From JAAYCU01 sp964642815 (lineage in GTDB: Bacteria > Planctomycetota > Phycisphaerae > UBA1845 > PWPN01), in assembly GCA_964642815.1 (NCBI GenBank), contig CAZXSA010000257.1, forward strand, positions 1-7,109: DNA of 7,109 bases, in the 5' to 3' direction. The translations under genes were made by a program, and so were the position numbers. Below are positions 1 through 5,114 of the stretch, in pieces (the first letter of the stretch is position 1; every line of letters starts with the position of its first letter). Below the pieces are notes generated by a model. It was not told the DNA's origin and searched no databases. It worked only from the letters and a program-made list of their open reading frames with translations.

Positions 1-604
1 TATAACATTCGCGGCCGATCGTCTTGAAAGGCCCATACAACTCCAAATAAACGGTCGTCGGGGATTCCGGCTCCGTCCTCGACGCTATCGCCGGCAGAGA
101 ATCAACCAGATGCGTGGCCGCCGGTACGCAATTCAAGCATTCCCCAACGAACCGAATCAATTCATTCACCTGACCAAGCCGGACATTACTGATTCGCACG
201 CACGGAACCCGAAGTTGTTCGAGTACCGCCGCGGCATCGTCCTGATACCACCATACGAAAGCCAAGTCGATCCCGCGTTCGATCACCTGCTCGCGCGAAA
301 TCGCCGACCCCCTCGCCACGACCGGAATGTTTTCGGTACCAGGAACGGTGCGGCTGTATTCGTCCATGGCGACCAATCGGTGCCCCTGTTCCAATCGTAA
401 AATCGTATCCGTCGCGCTGGTGCACAGGCTCAGCACGCGATCCGGCTCAAGCGGAATATTCACCTCGTGGCCCGTCAGATCGCGGACCATCCGCGTCGAG
501 GACGACGGCCGAGTCGATCGCGGCCCAACCGTGAAGCCGACCCAGCCGATCAGGGCGACAACCCCGATACCCAAGCCGAGCATGATGATACGCCTTATCC
601 ACAT
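1..604 (-). CDS. ABC transporter substrate-binding protein, BtuF/FepB-like (partial, 3' end beyond window)
   Basis: This open frame runs without a stop from ATG 604 to the left edge (201 codons), so the gene continues outside. Residues 1-27 form one hydrophobic segment after MWIRR, an uncleaved anchor or signal peptide with no lipobox cysteine. The region after it reads as a class III (TroA/BtuF-type, PF01497) periplasmic binding protein. 'VRDLTGHEVNIPLEPDRVLS' (40-59) is the usual opening, followed by 'TSATDTILRL'. 'ISREQVIERGIDLAFVWW' (102-119) matches the 'leki..l.PDLV' strand, and 'VYLELYGPFKTIGRE' (185-199) starts the second lobe. The family delivers iron-siderophore, haem, cobalamin or other metal complexes to a BtuCD-type permease; the ligand cannot be read here. 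ATG 604 is the first possible start, since a TGA lies two codons upstream. The Shine-Dalgarno is weak. It begins 10 nt after the FGE-like gene, so it is probably the fourth gene of that operon; permease and ATPase genes may follow. Confidence 0.85.
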   Translation of the reverse strand, partial: MWIRRIIMLGLGIGVVALIGWVGFTVGPRSTRPSSSTRMVRDLTGHEVNIPLEPDRVLSLCTSATDTILRLEQGHRLVAMDEYSRTVPGTENIPVVARGSAISREQVIERGIDLAFVWWYQDDAAAVLEQLRVPCVRISNVRLGQVNELIRFVGECLNCVPAATHLVDSLPAIASRTEPESPTTVYLELYGPFKTIGRECY

Positions 605-614
605 GACTCAAATC

Positions 615-1817
615 TCAGTCCAGGCATATACTATTCGCCGGTATATCTTGGCCGCTGAAGCAACGTTGAAAGACGGCGAAATCATCCTGATCCACGTCAT
701 GGTCTTTATCGAAATCGGCCGGCCGGCAAGCTTCGCCGCCGAGGGAAGAAACACCCGGTCCGGAAGCGCAATTCTGGAAAGCCGTGAAATCCGCCGGGTC
801 CACGTCGCCGTCGCGATCGAAGTCGGCGGTGATCCTATCGTACAATCGGACGATCCGGAAACCGATGAAATTGTATTCCCGAATGGGACTGAATCCGTAA
901 CGTTGGTCGGATCGCAGATAGATATCGCTGTTGCTCAGCCAGGAACCGCCGCGTGTCCCGCGATAGCTCGGAGGCAACGTCGCTTCATTCCACTCCCACA
1001 AGCTTCCACCCTGGTCATACGTGCCATAAGCGCTGAGCGAATACAAATAGGCGCCCACTTCGTTCAGGTAGTACGGAGCCCCCTGCCCCAATTTGAAGTT
1101 GGCTGATCCCGGTGGATCCGTCCGTCCCGGCGGCGCCTCGAAGGCGGGGGCCTGGTCGTTGCGCGTGGGATAAATCCAATAATCGCCGGCCGTGCTCTCG
1201 TTCCGGTGATACGCGGCTTTGTACCATTCGTCTTCCGTGGGAATGACGTATCGGGCATCGGATTTGCGCGTAACCGCCAGAAGAGTATCGTTGTCCGTAG
1301 CTCCGTTCAGATAATACGAACCATCCTCGGTCGTCGTTAGATTTTGTTCGCCAACCGGTTGGCCGTTGGCGAGCCAATTACAGAAGCGCATGGCGTTGCC
1401 ATAGGACACATAATTAACCGGCCGGTTGGCGTAATCCGCGACCACGCTGTAGCAATAACTGCCTTCGGAACCGTTCCGCTGAATGTTACAACCTACGTCG
1501 GATACCGGGTTGGCCATGTGCGGACAGTAGAGGCCATACGTATCGGTGCGGGCGACGGCGTTCAGGAATTCGACGTATTGGGCGGCGGATACCTCATACT
1601 TGCCGATCTGATACAGATATTCCACCGCGCCGAAGCCGGTCGTGCCGTCATTCATTATCCGCATGTCCGGCGCGTTGCCCGCACGGCCAACGTGGACAAA
1701 TTCCACGCTGGCCAGCCCGGCCGGCATGTTCAATACGTTGGCCCGCGCGACAACGACGGCCGCCAGAATGACGGTCGTCGTTGTCATGCGACGGGTTATT
1801 CGAAACGACCGAGTCAA
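615..1817 (-). CDS. FGE-like (SUMF1-family) exported protein with C-terminal dockerin-type EF-hands
   Basis: 400 aa. Residues 1-26 are a signal peptide (Arg-rich MTRSFRITRR, then a hydrophobic core ending ARA). About 38-325 is a formylglycine-generating-enzyme/sulfatase-modifying-factor fold (PF03781), with 'QIGKYEVSAAQYVEFLNAVA', 'RPVNYVSYGNAMRFCNWL', 'IPTEDEWYKAAY', 'GGSLWEWNEA', 'RGGSW' (289-293) and 'GFR' (319-321). By eye, the two catalytic cysteines of true FGE fall on Ser and Ile, so formylglycine synthesis is unlikely and a structural or binding role is more plausible. Two dockerin-like calcium loops follow: D332-D343 (DxDxDGDVDxxD) and D368-D379, where His replaces the loop Gly. Each is followed by the 'FQ.C.SG' signature of planctomycete surface proteins. 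The start is TTG 1817, overlapping the upstream gene's TGA by 4 nt, with AAAGG before it. ATG 1787 is possible but has no Shine-Dalgarno and loses the arginine-rich n-region. Confidence 0.88.
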   Translation of the reverse strand: MTRSFRITRRMTTTTVILAAVVVARANVLNMPAGLASVEFVHVGRAGNAPDMRIMNDGTTGFGAVEYLYQIGKYEVSAAQYVEFLNAVARTDTYGLYCPHMANPVSDVGCNIQRNGSEGSYCYSVVADYANRPVNYVSYGNAMRFCNWLANGQPVGEQNLTTTEDGSYYLNGATDNDTLLAVTRKSDARYVIPTEDEWYKAAYHRNESTAGDYWIYPTRNDQAPAFEAPPGRTDPPGSANFKLGQGAPYYLNEVGAYLYSLSAYGTYDQGGSLWEWNEATLPPSYRGTRGGSWLSNSDIYLRSDQRYGFSPIREYNFIGFRIVRLYDRITADFDRDGDVDPADFTAFQNCASGPGVSSLGGEACRPADFDKDHDVDQDDFAVFQRCFSGQDIPANSICLD

Positions 1818-2881
1818 ATCCGCGCCTTTCTCTTGCGACCAGCCACCAGTCCACCGAGTACAAGCAGGCCTAACGTCGCGGGTTCGGGAATCGGATGGGC
1901 GATTTCCAACAGGCCGATATTGGCCCGTAGATACGTATCACCGGTTCCGCCCAGTTCCGCGCTGTTGACGCTATAGCGAACCGTGGGATTCGCGGCCAGG
2001 TAACCGCTCACGTCGAAGGCCAGATTATTAGGCGGGTAATTGATCGCATCTCCCGTGGAGACATCGTTTCCAACCCCCAAGGCCGTGCCGTTGAAGTACA
2101 ACTGGTCAAGGTTGCTGGTGCCGCTGGCCGTATTGCCGTGGGTGTATCCGGCGTGATAAACCGCCGAATTCACGTTAGTCGTGTTCAGTCCGGAAAGCGT
2201 AAGGGAACGTTGATTGGGCGAGCCATAACTGTTGGGCTGACCGCTCCTCATGGTTCCATCCGCCTCGGCCAGATAATAGTCGAGTGTTTGGTCGATACTC
2301 GGATCCTGATAAACGGATACCAACGATATGCCGTACATGCGGCCGTCGAATTGGCTTCCCTGCGGGTCGGAGATGGTTACGTTGATGGTATTGGCCGTGC
2401 CGTCCGTATGGAGCAGGTCGGCAATGCCGCTGAAACCGATTTGCCAGGCGCCCGCGCCGGAGCCGTATACGCAATTGGCGCCGGCGTTGAATGTCGGGTT
2501 GGCATCGTAGGTGGAAATCGCGCTGACGGTTCCCGTATTGCCGAAATCGATGACCGGCAGGGCGGTACCGTTTACCGTTACCGTTGCCCGCGCATTCTTG
2601 TAATTGCTGCCTCCCCAGACATCCAGATACAGCCGGGCAAAATGGATGTTCTGACATGCCGGCAGCGTAAAATTCCTGGATACGGGGGTATTCAAGCCCG
2701 AGGCTGACCAGGTGGGTATGGTTTGGTAGGATACCGCCGCGTTTTCCAAACCGACCGCTGAATCAACGACCTGGAGATCGTATCCGGAAGCCTGAAACCC
2801 TGCCCATGCCGAACCGGACATGAAAGCCATTCCGGCCGCCACGGATACCCAAAGGATAGTCTTGCTACATGGTTTGAACAC
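1814..2881 (-). CDS. PEP-CTERM exported protein, DUF3344-like
   Basis: 355 aa from a GTG start. Residues 1-27 are a signal peptide (FKPCSK, hydrophobic core, then SAWA before G28). The end, about 331-355, is a textbook PEP-CTERM signal: 'IPEP', hydrophobic stretch 'LGLLVLGGLVAG', then basic RKRKAR. The protein should therefore be processed by an exosortase encoded elsewhere and sent to the cell surface or exopolysaccharide. The body is beta-rich. 'ARLYLDVWGG', 'ARATVTVNGTALP', 'FDGRMYGISLVSVYQDPS' and 'NLDQLYFNGTALG' resemble DUF3344-type extracellular domains, whose function is unknown; this assignment is by memory of the pattern. GTG 2881 is chosen because a strong AAGGAG lies 7 nt upstream and the signal peptide starts there. 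An in-frame upstream start at 2935 would overlap the pilin-like gene and disrupt the signal peptide. It lies 35 nt after the pilin-like gene and overlaps the FGE-like gene by 4 nt. Confidence 0.87.
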   Translation of the reverse strand: MFKPCSKTILWVSVAAGMAFMSGSAWAGFQASGYDLQVVDSAVGLENAAVSYQTIPTWSASGLNTPVSRNFTLPACQNIHFARLYLDVWGGSNYKNARATVTVNGTALPVIDFGNTGTVSAISTYDANPTFNAGANCVYGSGAGAWQIGFSGIADLLHTDGTANTINVTISDPQGSQFDGRMYGISLVSVYQDPSIDQTLDYYLAEADGTMRSGQPNSYGSPNQRSLTLSGLNTTNVNSAVYHAGYTHGNTASGTSNLDQLYFNGTALGVGNDVSTGDAINYPPNNLAFDVSGYLAANPTVRYSVNSAELGGTGDTYLRANIGLLEIAHPIPEPATLGLLVLGGLVAGRKRKARI

Positions 2882-2916
2882 TTTTCTCTCCTTTCTTACA
2901 AAACAGGTGGGTTCCC

Positions 2917-3591
2917 TCACTGCGAGGCGTCCCATTCCAAACGTCTCGATGTTTTACGTGCCTCCGCGTGTCCGTCGCAGAACACGACGTTAAAACGCCG
3001 GTCATGGTGCCGATAGTCCACGTCCGGAATTGGCTCGTAGTACTGGTTGCCTCCTCCACAGTAATACTTGCCCGGTGTGCAGTCCGCGAAAATAATGACA
3101 CCTTGTGGCCGCTTGATCCGGTCCATCCGTACCCCATACCAAAAACAGAATTCCGGATCGGCGAACCGGAAGGTATTAATGCCATAACTCATGATGATCG
3201 TCGGATCCCAGGTTACGGCGATCTGCTTGGAGTCCATCGGGCAGCGATACACCTCCGAATTTTTGGTCAAGAAGGGCTTGATGGCATCCATCCACCGCTT
3301 CTCCGCGCTCCAATACGCCCGCGGATACCAGCGATCCCGCTCCGCGTAGTAGTACGCCGCCAGGCCGATCTGGCGCAGGTTGCTTAGGCAAACCGCTCCC
3401 CGGGATTGATCCCGCGCCCCCTGCAAGGCGGGCAGCAGGATCGCGAGCAAAACCGCAATGACCGCAACCGTCACCAACACCTCGATAAGGGAAAAACCGA
3501 ACCGGCGGGCGCGGCTTTCCAAAAAGCGGCCGCCTCCGTTCGGCGCGCGACGGTTTTTACGGTTTGCGATCTTGTTCACGGTGTATCCCAT
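2917..3591 (-). CDS. prepilin-type N-methylation/cleavage protein with H-X9-DG C-terminus
   Basis: 224 aa. The class III signal is clear: a basic leader of 32 residues ends in RRFG, then F33-S-L-I-E37 and the hydrophobic helix 'VLVTVAVIAVLLAILLPAL'. Prepilin peptidase should cut after G32, and Glu5 of the mature protein is present. The next stretch, 'ARDQSRGAVCLSNLRQIGLA', and the late 'HDRRFNVVFCDG' (His, nine residues, Asp-Gly) identify the planctomycete H-X9-DG pseudopilin-like family, often found in many copies per genome. These are thought to be exported, envelope-attached proteins; individual roles are mostly unknown. No other pilus genes are visible here. ATG 3591 follows GGGA and lies about 34 nt after the predicted transcription start. 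The in-frame ATGs at 3660 and 3654 are possible (247 or 245 aa), but they lie upstream of the -10 box at 3637-3632. First gene of the four-gene operon. Confidence 0.85.
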   Translation of the reverse strand: MGYTVNKIANRKNRRAPNGGGRFLESRARRFGFSLIEVLVTVAVIAVLLAILLPALQGARDQSRGAVCLSNLRQIGLAAYYYAERDRWYPRAYWSAEKRWMDAIKPFLTKNSEVYRCPMDSKQIAVTWDPTIIMSYGINTFRFADPEFCFWYGVRMDRIKRPQGVIIFADCTPGKYYCGGGNQYYEPIPDVDYRHHDRRFNVVFCDGHAEARKTSRRLEWDASQ

Positions 3592-3622
3592 CAGCTTTTC
3601 CCGCGGCTTCCCTATCCCGCCG

Positions 3623-3649
3623 GTATTACGAATTATAGGATCGTAATAA
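3623..3649. promoter_or_regulatory. palindromic operator candidate, NikR-type
   Basis: The arms TATTACGA (3624-3631) and TCGTAATA (3641-3648) are perfect 8-bp inverted repeats with a 9-nt spacer, and the TATAAT of the operon promoter lies in that spacer. Framed differently it is GTATTAC-N13-GTAATAA, six of seven positions symmetric. As I recall, NikR proteins of Geobacter use GTGTTAC-N13/14-GTAACAC, and E. coli NikR uses GTATGA-N16-TCATAC. The nikR gene lies directly upstream. A dimeric or tetrameric repressor bound here would cover the -10 box. The palindrome is seen; the NikR assignment is inferred. Confidence 0.5.
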
Positions 3650-3683
3650 TACATGAGCATAACCGGCTTGCGGATGGGTTCAA
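3632..3683 (-). promoter_or_regulatory. predicted promoter of the pilin-like/PEP-CTERM/FGE/SBP operon
   Basis: A perfect TATAAT lies at 3637-3632 on the minus strand, about 40 nt before ATG 3591, and predicts a start near 3625. Its -35 is poor. An alternative pair is TTGAAC (3683-3678), 16 nt, TATGCT (3661-3656). Both are AT-rich signals in a GC-rich surrounding, between the nikR terminator and the first operon gene. No experiment is implied. Confidence 0.45.
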
Positions 3684-3702
3684 GGGGGTGGGGCGGGCGA
3701 AA

Positions 3703-3749
3703 TGAAAAATAATTGCGGGGCCGGCAAGGGCCTATCGGAGGTCGGCCCC
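3703..3749 (-). terminator. probable Rho-independent terminator of nikR
   Basis: On the minus strand, GGGGCCG (3749-3743) pairs perfectly with CGGCCCC (3723-3717). The 19-nt interval contains a possible inner CCT/AGG pairing. The stem is followed by a T-rich run (ATTATTTTTC). The first arm lies within the last codons of nikR. The loop is longer than ideal, so confidence is moderate. If active, it separates nikR transcription from the downstream four-gene operon. Confidence 0.5.
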
Positions 3750-4148
3750 GGTGCTGGCCATGGCCAGTTCGGCGTGCAGGACGCCTTTTTGCTGCCGCAA
3801 GCGGTCGGCCAGGTGCTCGATTTCCCGGGCCTTGGCCTTGAGCAGGATGACCTCCGCGCAAAGGTGCTTGTCCAGATGCACGTGGGTGGTGGCCAGCACG
3901 GCCCCATGATGATGGTGCTGGAGGTCGATCAGTTTCTCGCTGAGATTGCGGGCATGATGGTCGTAGACCAGGGTGACGGTGCCGACGACCGTTTCGTTGG
4001 CCTCCCACTGGCGTTTGACCAGATGGGCCCGGATCAGGTCGCGGACGAACTCGGAGCGGTTTCCATAACCGCTGGCCTGGACCATTTTTTCGAGGCGATC
4101 GTAAAGGGGTTTCTCGATGGACAGACTGAGGCGAACGAGTTGTGGCAT
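3732..4148 (-). CDS. nikR: nickel-responsive transcriptional regulator NikR
   Basis: 138 aa, about the usual length of the family. Residues 1-45 form a ribbon-helix-helix DNA-binding domain: 'VRLSLSIEKPLYDRLEKMV' gives the beta strand and first helix, and 'GYGNRSEFVRDLIRAHL' is the conserved second helix. Residues 50-130 form the ACT-like metal-sensing domain. All four high-affinity nickel ligands of E. coli NikR (H76, H87, H89, C95) have counterparts: H78 in 'QHHHH', H89 and H91 in 'THVHLDKH', and C97 in 'HLCAEV'. NikR tetramers bind operator palindromes when loaded with nickel, usually to repress uptake genes. ATG 4148 follows GAGG at 10 nt; the N-terminus aligns with the family without extension. 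It is divergent from the zinc-ribbon gene and precedes, in the same direction, the four-gene operon it may control. No nickel transporter such as NikABCDE is visible in the window. Confidence 0.93.
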   Translation of the reverse strand: MPQLVRLSLSIEKPLYDRLEKMVQASGYGNRSEFVRDLIRAHLVKRQWEANETVVGTVTLVYDHHARNLSEKLIDLQHHHHGAVLATTHVHLDKHLCAEVILLKAKAREIEHLADRLRQQKGVLHAELAMASTGADLR

Positions 4149-4214
4149 GGGCGAGATCCTCGAATAGAGTCATGATCGAACAGGTACGCGACGGTACCGG
4201 ACTATAGCATTAGT

Positions 4215-4220
4215 ATTATA
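4215..4220 (-). promoter_or_regulatory. -10 box of the nikR promoter
   Basis: TATAAT on the minus strand, 67 nt before the nikR ATG. No good -35 is seen: GTGCTT stands 17 nt upstream. The only recognisable half-site of the palindrome found before the pilin-like gene, GTATTA (4213-4218), overlaps this box, but no matching second half is present. Confidence 0.4.
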
Positions 4221-4292
4221 TGGCCAAAAGCGTGGTTAAGCACCGTCGGGCTCAAAGTGGCTGGGGACTGGGGGACTGGCCGCGGAATCGCT

Positions 4293-4298
4293 TATAAT
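4293..4298 (+). promoter_or_regulatory. -10 box of the zinc-ribbon gene, leaderless arrangement
   Basis: TATAAT ends 6 nt before ATG 4305. With the usual distance of about 7 nt from the -10 box to the first transcribed base, transcription would begin at the A of the ATG, giving a leaderless mRNA. There is no Shine-Dalgarno before this ATG and no clear -35 (a G-rich tandem 8-bp repeat occupies that position). Confidence 0.45.
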
Positions 4299-4304
4299 GC
4301 CGAC

Positions 4305-5114
4305 ATGGACGATATCTACCAACTGCCCATCCCCGATTGGGGGCTGCGTTGCCCGCATTGCCGGACCCCGCTGGCCGGCATGCATGGCTATTTTTGTGAG
4401 AATTGTCGAAAGGGTTTCGACATCTTGCATCTTTTAGCCGAGCATAAACCCATCGCCCCTGTCGGATTGACCTGTCCCTTTTGCGAATATTCGCTGACCT
4501 GCTTGACGCTTAATCGCTGCCCGGAATGCGGCCATCCGTTTTCCGTACGCGTACTTCTTGAAAACCGGGTGCAGTGGGCGAGGGGGCTTCCCGTGAATAC
4601 GGCCGATTTCAATGACCACCACCTGAAAAAACGCGAACCTTCGTTCACCGGCCACGAGCGCCCCTTGCCGGATTTCGGGTTAGCCTGTTCTGCCTGCGGC
4701 GCACCGCTGGCTGACGCGGAAGACGACCGTTGTCCGGCATGTAATCAACCCTTTGATATCCACAATATTGGACAACAGGACGACTGGGTGGACATCAGCC
4801 CCTATGTGTCGCCGAGAATGGCACCGGTGGTCCGTACGGTTCTTTACGATGCCAAGGTTCCCTACATCGTCGACAACGTGGGTTTGCATCAAGCGTACGG
4901 GGGTATGGTATCGATGGGTACGGGCGCCATCCGGGTGCCCCGTGAGTTTATTCTCGACGCGCTTTATGCGCTTAGTTTTGCTGCCAAACCACCCTCCCTT
5001 TATGTCGATCAGGCCTGGTCTTGTCCGAGCTGCGGCCAGCAGGTTCCCGCGGGTTTTGAAATCTGCTGGAACTGCAACGCGGCCTGTCCGGATTTGGGGG
5101 ATGCGGAAACATGA
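4305..5114 (+). CDS. multi-zinc-ribbon protein with DUF2007-like domain
   Basis: 269 aa from ATG 4305. Four zinc-ribbon units of paired CxxC knuckles are visible: C16/C19 with C31/C34, C57/C60 with C72/C75, C128/C131 with C143/C146, and C240/C243 with C254/C257. Units 1 and 3 are internal duplicates: 'PDWGLRCPHCRTPLAG' and 'PDFGLACSACGAPLAD', both ending 'C..C...FDI'. Residues 172-226 ('APVVRTVLYDAKVPYIVDN ... GTGAIRVPREFILDALYAL') resemble DUF2007 (PF09413), a small domain of unknown function proposed to be involved in signalling. No membrane segment or enzyme motif is seen. It is probably a cytosolic zinc-binding protein; its role is unknown. An in-frame GTG at 4257 would add 16 residues but has no Shine-Dalgarno and would start upstream of the TATAAT, so ATG 4305 is preferred. 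The stop overlaps the next gene's ATG by 4 nt, indicating coupled translation. Confidence 0.8.
   Translation: MDDIYQLPIPDWGLRCPHCRTPLAGMHGYFCENCRKGFDILHLLAEHKPIAPVGLTCPFCEYSLTCLTLNRCPECGHPFSVRVLLENRVQWARGLPVNTADFNDHHLKKREPSFTGHERPLPDFGLACSACGAPLADAEDDRCPACNQPFDIHNIGQQDDWVDISPYVSPRMAPVVRTVLYDAKVPYIVDNVGLHQAYGGMVSMGTGAIRVPREFILDALYALSFAAKPPSLYVDQAWSCPSCGQQVPAGFEICWNCNAACPDLGDAET

Noticed and set aside
327..1106. Plus-strand open frame of 259 codons
   Set aside because: It lies opposite the substrate-binding and FGE-like genes, has no recognisable family and looks like antisense translation of GC-rich codons.
2138..2707. Plus-strand open frame of 189 codons
   Set aside because: It is antisense to the PEP-CTERM gene, with no domain or ribosome-binding support.
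3592..4173. A long minus-strand frame joining the pilin-like protein to an N-terminal part overlapping nikR (in-frame start at 4173)
   Set aside because: The extra residues are Pro/Arg-rich out-of-frame translation of nikR and the intergenic region; nikR is the well-supported gene there, and the pilin leader starts at or near 3591.
3702..4175. Plus-strand open frame of 157 codons opposite nikR
   Set aside because: It is antisense to nikR, whose family residues are unambiguous; the plus frame has no recognisable motifs.
4183..4198. GGTAC-N6-GTACC inverted repeat in the nikR leader
   Set aside because: The arms are only 5 bp and do not resemble the palindrome before the pilin-like operon; too short to call an operator.
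4213..4241. A second NikR-type site over the nikR -10 box
   Set aside because: Only one half-site (GTATTA) is present; spacings of 13 to 15 nt give no good second half, so autoregulation is not supported by this evidence.
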